From NCBI GenBank assembly GCA_040219085.1, contig JAVJTC010000017.1, positions 1 to 64,000 on the forward strand: a stretch of DNA of 64,000 nucleotides, read 5' to 3'. The notes beneath the pieces were generated by a model. The model was not told the origin of the DNA. It made no database searches and was given only the letters and a program-made list of their open reading frames with translations. A program made the translations under genes and the position numbers. Of the stretch, positions 31,533-40,722 are shown in pieces (the stretch's first letter is position 1; the number at the start of each line of letters is the position of its first letter). Source of the DNA: Acidimicrobiales bacterium (GTDB taxonomy: Bacteria > Actinomycetota > Acidimicrobiia > Acidimicrobiales > JAVJTC01).

Positions 31533-33458
31533 TCAGTCGATGGCGAGTTCGGCGAGGCGGTTCTCGAGGCGCACCCCGGCGGCACGCACGTAGACGATCT
31601 GGTCGACGGCGCCGAGATCGTCGTTGTCCCAGATCGTGCGGTCCACGAAGTAGTGCCACCAGTCCGCCGCGCCGCCGGTGTCGTAGTCGGGGAACCACCA
31701 CCACCGGAGCTGGATGGGCTCGCCGACGTGACCCGACAGGTCAGCCGCGGCGGTGAGCTCGTTCGCCTTCGAAACGATGATCATGTCGGCTTCGGGGGCC
31801 GGCCCCGCTGCTCCGTCGAAGAGCCGGTACGGGACGTCGCGGAAATAGAACGCCCACGGCCAGGTGTCCGAGGAGTCCACGGCGAGGGTTGCCGGCTGCC
31901 CGAACTCGGCCCGCATCGCCCGGTCGAGTGCGTGGAAACGGGCAACGGTGGCAGTCACGTCCGGCGTCGCCTGGCCGGCCTGGGAGAGGAGCTCACGGGG
32001 GTCGTCGGCCCGGGTGAACGACGCGTGATAGCTGATGACGGCGGTGCCGATGAGCCCCGCAACGGCGAGGGCTCCGAGTGCAGCGAACCCGACGCGCCGG
32101 CGGTTCTCGACGATCTCGGCGACTCCCAGACCCGCCAGCAGGAGCATCGGGAGGACCGGGTGCAGGATCAGCCACGGCATCCGCTCACCCGCCCACGAGT
32201 GCAGGACGAAGCTGAAGATGGCGGCGAAGGCGAGGAAGCCTCCGACGAAGCTCCGCGTCCGCCAGGCGCGCCGGCCGCCGATGAGCGCGAGGCCGATGAA
32301 GAACCACTCGTAGATCGGTACGGCCCGGATGTAATAGGTCCACGGCTCGCTACCGCGGTTGTTGTCACGTTCGTCGATCCAGTACTCGACGCCGTCGGTG
32401 AAACCACCGACGAAATCACCCGGCCGCGTACCGAACACGGTGAAGATCACGCCGAAGGCGACGAGGAACACACCCAGGCCCAGCAGCCACGGCAACGGGC
32501 CGTTGCGCGTGACCGCACCCAGCACGGCGGTGTGGCGCGGATCGAAGCCCCGGTCGATCGACCTCCGAACTGCGTACGCGGCGAGGGCGGCGAGACCGGC
32601 CCCGTAGATCCCGAGGATGGCGAAGACCGACTGGTGGAGGTGTTCGATGATGAGGAGGGACACGAGGAGCCCCACGACGGCGATCGCCGGCACGGTCGCC
32701 TCTGCCGGCAGTGGACGCTCGTCGGGACGGTCGGCCCCGGAGAGGACCTCGGCGGCGACGGCGACCAGGACGAAGGCGCCGACGATGAAGATGATGAAGA
32801 AGACCGACTCCTTGACGCCCCACATGGCCGCGAGCCACAGGGCCCCGACCGAGGGGTGCCACCAGCGGGGCCGCCGGATGAATCCGAGCAGCGTGACGAA
32901 GAAGCCGAGCGTGAGGAAGGCGAAGAAGGCGTCCTCGCGGGCGAAGCGCGAGTAGTAGAGGAACGACGGACTCACGGCGAGGGCCACCGATGCCGCACCC
33001 GCGGCGACGTGGCCGATCTGGTGGCGCAGGAACCACGGCAGGAGGATGATGAGGGTCCCGGTGAGCGCGGAGATCAACCGGGCGGACGTCACCGAGTCGC
33101 CGAAGATCCAGTAGAAGCCACCGGTGATGTAGAACCGCAGCGGGCCGTGGTAGACGGGGTCGTAGCCGTCGAAGGTGCCGTTCAGCCACCGCCACGAGAA
33201 CCACGCGTCGAGGCTCTCGTCATGGTGCAGCGGCCGCTCGCCGAGATCGACGAGGCGCATGACGAGGCCCGCCACCGTGACGACCGCCGTGAACCATGCG
33301 AGCCGTGCGTCGGCGACGAGGCCACCGTGCCCCTCGCCGGACCCGGGAGGCTGATCGATCCCGTCCCCGGCGCCGCTGTCGGCCATGTCGATGCCGTCCG
33401 CCCCGTCGAGGTCCTCGTCAGGCGGCGGTGCGTCGTCGTCTTCGGTGGTGAGGCTCAC
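31533..33458 (-). CDS. Large polytopic GT-C-type protein, TIGR03663/Agl23-like
   Basis: A 641-residue membrane protein. After an acidic cytoplasmic N-terminus of about 45 residues come many hydrophobic helices, then a soluble C-terminal domain (about residues 490-641). PLHHDESLDAWFSWRW is in the first external loop, and its acidic/His residues match the catalytic loop of GT-C (PMT-like) transferases that use polyprenyl-phosphate sugars. YDPVYHGPLRFY and RFAREDAFFA fit the flippase-associated family TIGR03663. The GTG at 33458 overlaps the upstream stop by 4 nt (GTGA). A sugar transferred outside the membrane is the likely role; the acceptor is unknown. Confidence 0.8.
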   Translation of the reverse strand: MSLTTEDDDAPPPDEDLDGADGIDMADSGAGDGIDQPPGSGEGHGGLVADARLAWFTAVVTVAGLVMRLVDLGERPLHHDESLDAWFSWRWLNGTFDGYDPVYHGPLRFYITGGFYWIFGDSVTSARLISALTGTLIILLPWFLRHQIGHVAAGAASVALAVSPSFLYYSRFAREDAFFAFLTLGFFVTLLGFIRRPRWWHPSVGALWLAAMWGVKESVFFIIFIVGAFVLVAVAAEVLSGADRPDERPLPAEATVPAIAVVGLLVSLLIIEHLHQSVFAILGIYGAGLAALAAYAVRRSIDRGFDPRHTAVLGAVTRNGPLPWLLGLGVFLVAFGVIFTVFGTRPGDFVGGFTDGVEYWIDERDNNRGSEPWTYYIRAVPIYEWFFIGLALIGGRRAWRTRSFVGGFLAFAAIFSFVLHSWAGERMPWLILHPVLPMLLLAGLGVAEIVENRRRVGFAALGALAVAGLIGTAVISYHASFTRADDPRELLSQAGQATPDVTATVARFHALDRAMRAEFGQPATLAVDSSDTWPWAFYFRDVPYRLFDGAAGPAPEADMIIVSKANELTAAADLSGHVGEPIQLRWWWFPDYDTGGAADWWHYFVDRTIWDNDDLGAVDQIVYVRAAGVRLENRLAELAID

Positions 33459-35383
33459 GACCCGTCCTCCGCGGCGCTGACCGTCGCTACGGCCGAATCG
33501 GACGCAGCGTAGATGCGGTACCCCCCGAAGTCGTACGCGACCGGCGCGACGGCATCCCAGGCGCCCTGATCGGCACCGAAGTCCCCGCGCTCGCGGGGCC
33601 CGATGACGACGTAGTCCACCCCGTACTCCTCGATGAGGCCGTCGGCGCCCTCGCCCCGGGAGAGGATCGTGCCTGCGTCGCCGAAACGTTCTGCCCAGTC
33701 CTCGATTCCCAGGTCGAAAACCCATCCCGAGAAGCTCATCTGTACGGTCCTGCCCGACAGCGCGGGGATGGAATGGGTGTTGGAGGGCGCGACGACGAGC
33801 ACCGCCTCGGGGTCGGTGTTCTCACGGACCCACTCGGCCACGAGCACGTCCGAACCCGACATCAGCGGAAAGCGCCCGGTGGTGCGGTCGGCTGCGGCGA
33901 AGATGTCGAGCGCGCCGGCCGCGGTCATGGTCACGACCACCACGGCGACGACCGCCGTCGACGACGGGAAGAGGTCGGTGAGTCGGACCAGCGCCGCAGC
34001 CACGGGAAACGCCCCCAGAACGAGGAAGAACACGAAGTAATGGGTGTTGTTCCCCTCCCACGGGTGCGGCTTCACGAAGTTCGGCACGACGAACCACAAC
34101 CAGACCGGCACGAACGCGATCGCCTGGGTCTTCGTCAACGTGCCTCGCCACAACTGGCCGACGAGCACCAGTGGGAGGAACAGTCCGAGGTTCTTCAGCC
34201 AGAACCAGACCCAGTTGTCGTCGGAGACGTGCCCGACCCAGTCGTAGAACCAGTCAGCCGAACTCGACGGCGGGAGCAGAAAGGCCACCGCCGGTATCGA
34301 CAGGACCACCGCGGGCACGACGAACCACAGCCAGACCCGCCGACGGTCCATCAGCGCCCACAGGATCCCGAGACCCAGAGCCGTGCCGTAGCCGAACAGA
34401 TGGAACAGGGGCGCCGCGCCGACGATCACGCCCGCCGTCAGGAACGGGCCGCGCCCGCCGTGGCGGTATCCGGTCCACAAGATGGCGATGGCGATGAGGG
34501 CGATCGACAGCCCGAACAGTGTCGGGCGCTGGGGATACAGCACGCCGACGACGGGGTTCTCGATCCACCACCCCTCACCGGGGTCCCGCGTGTAGGTCCG
34601 GGGGAGGTCCCAGATGACCGACCATCCCCGGGCGCCCACGTCGTCGAGGAAGCGCGACCAGCCCCACCCACCGAAGAGCAGGAAGATCACCGTCGCCCAG
34701 AACGCGATGGCCCGCCGCTCGAAGATCCGCACGCCGACGAGGTACATGACCGCGGGGAAGGCGAACGCCAGGTAGCCACTGGAGATCTGCAGGCCCGCCG
34801 TCAGCGTCGAACCCGCCGAGACGATCATCGCGGCCAGGAAGTTGATGCCGAAGTGGTAGGCGAGGTCGTTGCCCGAGGCGATGGGCAACTCGAGGTCGAG
34901 CGACCCTCCATAGGCGAAGGACCCCGCGTAGGCGAGGTGCGCCTGCCAGTCCGAGAACGTTGCGAGGTGACCCGCGTCGATGCCGCCGTCGGCCGCCGTG
35001 GGGTAGGCGCCGTCGAGGATCCTCACCGTGACGATCCAGGCCGGCACCGCCAGCAAGAACAGGGGGGCGGGGCTGTCCGGGTGCATCGGCGAAAGCCGTG
35101 AACGCGCGACGAGGTCGGCGATGTCGGCACGCAGGACCCGTCGGGACCGCACGACGCCGACGAGGCCGACCGCGAGGGCCACGAGCACGGCGATGGTGAC
35201 CGTCGCCCCGGAGAAATCGAAGAGTCGTGTCACGACGATCCCGCTGAGGACCACCGCCATGGCACCCACCACGGCGCCGTACGCAACCCGCTCCTCGAAG
35301 CTCAGTCGCAGCGGCGTCAGAGCGCTGAGGCCGACACCTGTGACGACGCACGCGCACAACAGGGCCGCCACACCGGGTGTCAC
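33455..35383 (-). CDS. Large polytopic membrane protein, GT-C-like
   Basis: A 642-residue protein with about 13 hydrophobic helices and a soluble C-terminal domain of about 130 residues ending in GGYRIYAASDS. An external loop after helix 3 carries GGIDAGHLATFSDWQ and SGNDLAYHFGINF, where acidic residues could be catalytic as in GT-C enzymes. The last part (WVRENTDPEAVLVVA, YGVDYVVIGP) is common to bacterial YfhO/dolichyl-mannosyltransferase-like proteins. The start is GTG at 35383, 7 nt after the Rpf-like stop; the next gene overlaps its end. Co-expression with an Rpf protein and a second GT-C protein points to cell-envelope glycan assembly (inference). Confidence 0.7.
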   Translation of the reverse strand: MTPGVAALLCACVVTGVGLSALTPLRLSFEERVAYGAVVGAMAVVLSGIVVTRLFDFSGATVTIAVLVALAVGLVGVVRSRRVLRADIADLVARSRLSPMHPDSPAPLFLLAVPAWIVTVRILDGAYPTAADGGIDAGHLATFSDWQAHLAYAGSFAYGGSLDLELPIASGNDLAYHFGINFLAAMIVSAGSTLTAGLQISSGYLAFAFPAVMYLVGVRIFERRAIAFWATVIFLLFGGWGWSRFLDDVGARGWSVIWDLPRTYTRDPGEGWWIENPVVGVLYPQRPTLFGLSIALIAIAILWTGYRHGGRGPFLTAGVIVGAAPLFHLFGYGTALGLGILWALMDRRRVWLWFVVPAVVLSIPAVAFLLPPSSSADWFYDWVGHVSDDNWVWFWLKNLGLFLPLVLVGQLWRGTLTKTQAIAFVPVWLWFVVPNFVKPHPWEGNNTHYFVFFLVLGAFPVAAALVRLTDLFPSSTAVVAVVVVTMTAAGALDIFAAADRTTGRFPLMSGSDVLVAEWVRENTDPEAVLVVAPSNTHSIPALSGRTVQMSFSGWVFDLGIEDWAERFGDAGTILSRGEGADGLIEEYGVDYVVIGPRERGDFGADQGAWDAVAPVAYDFGGYRIYAASDSAVATVSAAEDGS

Positions 35384-35390
35384 GGTCTAC

Positions 35391-36266
35391 TCAGGGGAGG
35401 TAGGCGCCGCAGATCGGCCAGGGTTGATTGCCACGCCGAGCGTAGAGCAGTCGTGCCCGGGCGTCCTGCTCCTCGGGAGGCGCGTTCGCGGGGTTGCCGA
35501 ATCCGCCGACCGTCTGCCAGGTGGTCAGATCGAACTGGTACGCGCCGTAGTAGCCGTTGCCGGTGTCGACGGAGTAGGTGAGCGTCGATTCGCAGAACCG
35601 TAGAGCGCTCCACTCCTCTTCGGTGGGTTCGGGCCGACCGGTCCGGGCGAACGCGGCGTCGGCCAGGGCATGGACGGACGCGATCGTGACGACCCATTCC
35701 GCGCCGGGAACGGCCGCTTCCACGTCGGCACGTTCCGCCTTCAATTCGATGACCCGCAGTTCGGCGTCGGCCAGGTCGGTGACGGCGCGTGCCAGGGACG
35801 AGTCGACCTGGCCGCGCAGAGCGACGAAGTCGGTGGTCGCGCTACGGAGGATCTCGGCGTGTTCACGCAACAGGTGGTTGAAGTAGCTGGCATCCGCGGC
35901 GTCCCGAGCCCCGAGAAGGTAGAAACGCGCGCCCGGAAGGCCACCGGAGATGTAGGCCTCGATGGCCAGTTCACGCGCACGCGTCTCCGCCTCGGTGAGG
36001 GCGAGGGCGAGGCCGCTCGCGTCGCCGGCGAGCGTGTCACGGCGGGTGGAGAGTCGTCCGATGTCGGCCTCGAGGGCGGTGATCTCGGCGTCGATCTGCG
36101 CGATCCGTTCGATGAGGGCGTCCCGGTCCGCTTCGGCGCGCGCGAGGTCGCGCCAGGGAGGATCATCGTTCCCGGTCGAGCCCTGACCACTCGCGACGGT
36201 CAGGCTCGCGAGCAGCGTGAGGACGACGACCGAGACGACGGTCAGTGAACGGTGGGTCGTCGTCAT
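35391..36266 (-). CDS. Secreted coiled-coil protein with Rpf transglycosylase-like domain
   Basis: A 291-residue exported protein: signal peptide (residues 1-28), a long coiled coil of about 150 residues rich in Ala/Glu/Arg, and a C-terminal resuscitation-promoting-factor domain. RFCESTLTYSVDTGNGYYG and AYQFDLTTWQTVGG carry the catalytic Glu (CES) and the GYYGAYQF core, and WPICGAYLP closes the domain with its second Cys. Rpf domains cut the glycan strand of peptidoglycan. The coiled coil recalls RipA/CwlO-type hydrolase regulators. It leads an operon with two GT-C-type genes. The leader has a GGTTACCGAACC element at 36279-36290, reminiscent of the GTTAC sites bound by MtrA; this is weak evidence. 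Confidence 0.88.
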   Translation of the reverse strand: MTTTHRSLTVVSVVVLTLLASLTVASGQGSTGNDDPPWRDLARAEADRDALIERIAQIDAEITALEADIGRLSTRRDTLAGDASGLALALTEAETRARELAIEAYISGGLPGARFYLLGARDAADASYFNHLLREHAEILRSATTDFVALRGQVDSSLARAVTDLADAELRVIELKAERADVEAAVPGAEWVVTIASVHALADAAFARTGRPEPTEEEWSALRFCESTLTYSVDTGNGYYGAYQFDLTTWQTVGGFGNPANAPPEEQDARARLLYARRGNQPWPICGAYLP

Positions 36267-36379
36267 GGTCGATAGGGGGGTTACCGAACCTCTTGGCTAG
36301 CGTCTCAGCGACGTCTCGGCAACCTCGAACGTTGACAACGAGCGACACGAACCACATCAGCAACACCACCCCCACCTAG

Positions 36380-37180
36380 ATGCCCGAAGGCCACACCATC
36401 CACCGTCTCGCACGGGACATCGGCCGCGACCTCGCCGGGTCCGCGGTGTCAGCGAGCTCGCCCCAGGGACGCTTCGCCGACGGCGCCGCCGAGCTCGACG
36501 GGTCGGTACTCGAACGCATGGAGGCGCACGGCAAGCACCTCTTCGGATGGTTCGACGATGCGGTCCTGCACGTCCACCTCGGGCTGATCGGGAAGTGGCG
36601 CCCCCGCGACGCCGTCGAGGATTTCGTCGGTGAGATCCGTCTGCGCATCGCGGGCGCCGAGAAGGCCTGGGATCTGAGCGGACCGATGACGTGTGCCGTC
36701 GTGACGCCCGAACGCCACGACGAGGTGACCGCCGAACTGGGACCGGACCCGCTTCGACGCGACGGCCGGGCCGATGCATTCGTCGAAGGACTGGCCCGTC
36801 GCCGCACCGCCCTGGGCACCGCGCTCTTGGACCAGTCGCTCGTGGCCGGGATCGGCAACGTCTACAGGGCCGAGCTCGCCTTCCTGTGCGGCATCCATCC
36901 GGCGACGCCCGCCAACCGCATCGACACCGATGAGGCCCGGGCTCTGTGGGACGAGATGTCACGGCTCCTGCGGATCGGCCTGAAGCTGAACCGGATCGTG
37001 ACCGTCGACCCCGCCGAGGTCGGGGCACCGTCGCACGCGAAGGTGACGTCCGGGGACCGCCTCTACGTCTACAAGCGCGCCGGAGAGCCGTGCCGGCGCT
37101 GCGGCACCCCGATCGAACGCATCGAACTCGCCGGCCGCAAGACCTGGTTCTGCCCCACCGACCAACCCGAGCACCGATGA
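36380..37180 (+). CDS. Fpg/Nei family DNA glycosylase (Nei-type)
   Basis: A 266-residue DNA repair glycosylase/AP lyase for oxidised bases. Pro2-Glu3 (MPEGHTIHR) are the catalytic residues, HGKHLF holds the conserved Lys, and LLDQSLVAGIGNVYRAE is the helix-two-turn-helix. The C-terminal zinc finger has CRRCG but the last pair reads CPTDQ, so the fourth cysteine of the usual CPxCQ is Asp. Zinc binding may use this Asp, or the finger may be zincless. The MPEGH start is characteristic of Nei rather than Fpg. The ferrochelatase start overlaps the stop (ATGA), coupling DNA repair with haem synthesis. Confidence 0.92.
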   Translation: MPEGHTIHRLARDIGRDLAGSAVSASSPQGRFADGAAELDGSVLERMEAHGKHLFGWFDDAVLHVHLGLIGKWRPRDAVEDFVGEIRLRIAGAEKAWDLSGPMTCAVVTPERHDEVTAELGPDPLRRDGRADAFVEGLARRRTALGTALLDQSLVAGIGNVYRAELAFLCGIHPATPANRIDTDEARALWDEMSRLLRIGLKLNRIVTVDPAEVGAPSHAKVTSGDRLYVYKRAGEPCRRCGTPIERIELAGRKTWFCPTDQPEHR

Positions 37181-38238
37181 TCGACACCGACGGCCCCGTC
37201 GAGGCGACGTCCTCCGCCGGCGGCTACGACGCCATCGTCGTCGTCTCCTTCGGCGGCCCCGAGGGCCCCGACGACGTCATGGGATTCCTCGAGAACGTCA
37301 CCCGCGGGCGCAACGTCCCCCGGGAGAGACTCGAGGTCGTCGCCGAGCACTACCTCGCCCGGGGTGGGGTCAGCCCCATCAACGCCGCGAACCGTGAGCT
37401 GATCGCTGCGCTCGAGCCGGAACTGGCCGACGCGGGCATCGACCTCCCGGTGTACTTCGGGAACCGCAACTGGGACCCGTTCCTTCGTGACACCCTCACG
37501 ACGATGACCGACGCGGGCGTGCGGCGCGCCCTCGCGTTCGTGACCTCGGCCTTCAGCACCTACTCCGGGTGCCGCCAGTACCGCGAGGACATCGGGGCCG
37601 CACGCGATGCCGTCGGCTCCGGCGCGCCCGTCATCGACAAGATCCGTGTGTTCGGCGACCACCCGCTGTTCGTCGAAGCCGTGAGCGACCGGATCCGCAC
37701 AGCGGTCGACTGGGAGACCGTCGACCCGGCGGGCACCCGACTCGTGTTCACCGCCCACTCGATCCCGCAGTCCATGGCCGCCAACTGCGACTACGTCGCA
37801 CAGCTCACCGAGACGGCGCGATTCGTCGCAGCGGGGCTGCCGGTGGACCTCGAACACGACCTCGTCTACCAGTCCCGGTCCGGGCCGCCCCAGATGCCCT
37901 GGCTCGAGCCCGACGTCAACGACCACCTCCGTGCCCTCGCCGCCGACGCAACCACCCATGTCATCGTCGTCCCGCTCGGCTTCGTCTCGGATCACATGGA
38001 GGTCATCCAGGACCTCGACACCGAGGCGGCGGCCACCGCCGACGAGGTGGGCCTCGAGATGACACGGGTGCCGACGGCGGGCACACACCCGGCGTTCGTC
38101 GAGATGATCGTGGAGCTGATCCGTGAGCGGATGGACCCGTCGCTGCCCCGGCGCGCGCTCGGATCCTTCGGCGCCCGCCCCGACGTCTGCCCCGCCGACT
38201 GCTGCCTGCTACCGGCCCGTCCCGGTCGCCCCGGCTGA
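37177..38238 (+). CDS. hemH: Ferrochelatase (coproporphyrin III-type)
   Basis: A 353-residue chelatase that inserts Fe(II) into a porphyrin. In actinobacteria the substrate is coproporphyrin III (CpfC), and the start VVVSFGGPEGPDDVM fits. The catalytic His is in VFTAHSIPQSM and the acidic partner in PLGFVSDHMEV. The C-terminus has CPADCC (cysteines near residues 336-341), and an upstream YSGCRQY gives a fourth cysteine, which together match the [2Fe-2S] cluster of actinobacterial ferrochelatases. The ATG at 37177 overlaps the glycosylase stop by 4 nt. No other haem gene is in the window. Confidence 0.93.
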   Translation: MIDTDGPVEATSSAGGYDAIVVVSFGGPEGPDDVMGFLENVTRGRNVPRERLEVVAEHYLARGGVSPINAANRELIAALEPELADAGIDLPVYFGNRNWDPFLRDTLTTMTDAGVRRALAFVTSAFSTYSGCRQYREDIGAARDAVGSGAPVIDKIRVFGDHPLFVEAVSDRIRTAVDWETVDPAGTRLVFTAHSIPQSMAANCDYVAQLTETARFVAAGLPVDLEHDLVYQSRSGPPQMPWLEPDVNDHLRALAADATTHVIVVPLGFVSDHMEVIQDLDTEAAATADEVGLEMTRVPTAGTHPAFVEMIVELIRERMDPSLPRRALGSFGARPDVCPADCCLLPARPGRPG

Positions 38239-38301
38239 CCGGGCTCCGCTTCACCGTCACCGCCGTCGGGTACCGTCCGGAAAACCCGACGAGAGGACCC
38301 C

Positions 38302-40722
38302 ATGGCAGGCCAGCAGAAGCTCGGATTCGATCCCGACTTCGCCGCGGAGATCGTCGACGTGCCCGTCGCCGAGGAGATGTCGGAGTCATTCCTCGCGTAC
38401 TCGCTGTCGGTCATCACCGCCCGGGCCATCCCCGACGTACGCGACGGTCTCAAGCCGGTGCAGCGTCGGATCCTGTACGCGATGCAGAACATGGGCATCC
38501 GCCCCGACACCCCCCACCGCAAGTGCGCCCGGGTCGTCGGCGAGACGATGGGCCGCTACCACCCCCACGGTGACTCGGCCATCTACGACACCCTCGTGCG
38601 GATGGGCCAGAGCTTCTCGCGTGGGATCACCCTCATCGACCCCCAGGGCAACTTCGGCAGCCTCGACGACCCGCCCGCCGCCGCCCGCTACACCGAGTGC
38701 CGCCTGACCGACGCGGCGATGCAGATGCTCGCCGAGCTGGGTGAGGACACCGTCGAGTTCCGCACCACCTACGACGGCGAGGGCACCGAGCCCGTCTACC
38801 TTCCCGCCCGGCTCCCCAACCTGCTCGTCAACGGCGGTAGCGGCATCGCCGTGGGCATGGCGACCAACATGGCGCCCCACAACCTCGCCGAGGTCTACGC
38901 GGCGGTGGAGCTCGTCATGACGAAGCGGCGACCGAAGCCCACGATCGACGAACTGCTCGCCGTCATTCCCGGCCCGGACTTCCCCTCCGGTGGGATCATC
39001 GTGGACGAGGGGATCCGTGAGGCATACGAGTCCGGCCGCGGCTCGATGCGCGTGCGGGCCCGCGCGGAGATCGAACAGCTCACGTCGAAGCGCCAGGGCA
39101 TCATCGTCACCGAACTCCCCTACATGGTCGGCCCCGAGAAGGTGGTCGCCAAGGTCAGCGAACTCATCGCCGAACAGCGCGTCCCGGGACTCGACGACGT
39201 CAAGAACCTCTCGGACCGTCACCAGGGGACGCGGATCCAGATCGAGTGCAAGCCCGGGGTCAACCCCCACGTGGTCCTCCAGGAGCTCTACAGACTCACA
39301 CCACTGGAGGAGACGTTCGCCATCAACGCGGTGGCACTCGTCGACGGTGTCCCGACCACGCTCGGCATGTACGAGTTGTGCCACCACTACGTGGAGCACC
39401 GCCTCGACGTCATCGTGCGCCGGACACGGTGGCGCCTCGAGCGGGACCGGGCACGCCTTCACATCGTCGAGGGTCTGCTCATCGCACTGGACGCGATCGA
39501 CCTCGTCGTGGCGATCATCCGCGGCTCCGACACCGTCTCGGAGGCCCGCGCCGAGCTGATGGAGCGCCTGACACTCACGCAGATCCAGACCGACGCCATC
39601 CTCGAGATGCAGCTGCGACGCCTCGTCGCGCTCGAACGCCAGAAGCTCGTGGAGGAACGGGACGAACTGCTCGAGCGGATCGCGGATTATGAGGCACTCC
39701 TGGCCTCCGAGACCCGTCAGCGCAAGCTCGTGCTCGCGGAGCTGGCCGAGCTCGTGGACCAGTTCGGCCACGAGCGGCGCAGCACGATCATCTCCCCCGA
39801 CGACATCGAGGTCTACGAACCGTCGTCCATCATCGACACGTCCAGCGTCTCCGACGAACCGGCGGTCGTGACGCTCGCCACCTCGGGGGCCGTCGGACGG
39901 ACCCCCACGGAGGGCGCCAAGCGCGCCACACCGGGCCGTCACGACGTGATCGTCTCCTCGGCGCTGACATCCACCGCCGACCGCGTGTACGCCGTGACGT
40001 CCGACGCACGGGTGCTGGGGGCCTTCGTTCACGAGATCGGTGAGGTCTCGGGCCGCAGTCGCGGTGGGCAGGCGTCCCAGCTGTTCGGCACGAGCCGGGG
40101 CGAGACGGTTCTGGCCGTGCTCGCCGCCAGTTCGGAGCCGGTCGTCCTCATCACGGCCAACGGCGTCGCCAAGCGCATCACACCCGCAGAGCTCGCCGGC
40201 ACCCGCACCGGCGACACCGTCATGAACCTCAGGGAGGGCGACCGCCTCGTTGCCGCGTTCGGCTGTCCCGACGGAGCCGACGTCGTGATGGTCGCCTCCG
40301 ATGCTCAGGTCCTACGCACCGCCTCGGCGGACATCTCCGTGCAGGGGCGGGGCGCAGCCGGGGTCGCAGGCATGAAGCTGCGCAGCGGCGCCCGGCTGGT
40401 GGGCGCCGCCTGCGTCCTCGGCGACGGGGCCGTCACGATCGCCACCGACCGCGGCGCGGCGAAGGCCACCCCGCTCGAGGAGTTGGAGACGAAGGGACGC
40501 AACGGCCAGGGCGTGCGGCTCACCAAACTCGACGACGAAGAGCAGGTGACCGTCGTACACGTGGGCCCCCTCGACGACCTCGTCGCGACGATGGGCACCG
40601 ACGGGGACCCCACCAGACCCGACCCGACCCCCGTCCCGTTCCCGCTCGACGCGACGAAGCGTGACCTGGTGGCCACGACCACGGACCGCCCGATCCTCGA
40701 GCTCGGCCCGGCACGGTGGTGA
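38302..40722 (+). CDS. Type IIA topoisomerase subunit A (ParC-like, GyrA-related)
   Basis: An 806-residue DNA-cleavage subunit. The catalytic Tyr is in [10 protein letters not shown], the quinolone region [17 protein letters not shown] keeps the Ser and Asp of sensitive enzymes, and [14 protein letters not shown] is conserved. A coiled-coil tower lies around residues 400-490. The C-terminal beta-pinwheel lacks the GyrA box (QRRGGRG) that wraps DNA for supercoiling: the first blade reads [12 protein letters not shown] at that place. A decatenase (topoisomerase IV-like) role is thus more likely than gyrase. The ATG at 38302 follows GAGAGGA. It overlaps the subunit B gene, an A-before-B order opposite to the usual gyrB-gyrA. 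Confidence 0.9.
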   Translation: MAGQQKLGFDPDFAAEIVDVPVAEEMSESFLAYSLSVITARAIPDVRDGLKPVQRRILYAMQNMGIRPDTPHRKCARVVGETMGRYHPHGDSAIYDTLVRMGQSFSRGITLIDPQGNFGSLDDPPAAARYTECRLTDAAMQMLAELGEDTVEFRTTYDGEGTEPVYLPARLPNLLVNGGSGIAVGMATNMAPHNLAEVYAAVELVMTKRRPKPTIDELLAVIPGPDFPSGGIIVDEGIREAYESGRGSMRVRARAEIEQLTSKRQGIIVTELPYMVGPEKVVAKVSELIAEQRVPGLDDVKNLSDRHQGTRIQIECKPGVNPHVVLQELYRLTPLEETFAINAVALVDGVPTTLGMYELCHHYVEHRLDVIVRRTRWRLERDRARLHIVEGLLIALDAIDLVVAIIRGSDTVSEARAELMERLTLTQIQTDAILEMQLRRLVALERQKLVEERDELLERIADYEALLASETRQRKLVLAELAELVDQFGHERRSTIISPDDIEVYEPSSIIDTSSVSDEPAVVTLATSGAVGRTPTEGAKRATPGRHDVIVSSALTSTADRVYAVTSDARVLGAFVHEIGEVSGRSRGGQASQLFGTSRGETVLAVLAASSEPVVLITANGVAKRITPAELAGTRTGDTVMNLREGDRLVAAFGCPDGADVVMVASDAQVLRTASADISVQGRGAAGVAGMKLRSGARLVGAACVLGDGAVTIATDRGAAKATPLEELETKGRNGQGVRLTKLDDEEQVTVVHVGPLDDLVATMGTDGDPTRPDPTPVPFPLDATKRDLVATTTDRPILELGPARW

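Noticed and set aside
31218-33512. Plus-strand open frame of 764 codons
   Set aside because: Antisense shadow of the GT-C gene; Arg/Glu/Asp-rich with no domains.
36267-36379. Cyclic-di-AMP (ydaO) riboswitch before the Rpf gene
   Set aside because: The leader is only about 110 nt and the conserved ydaO segments could not be found.
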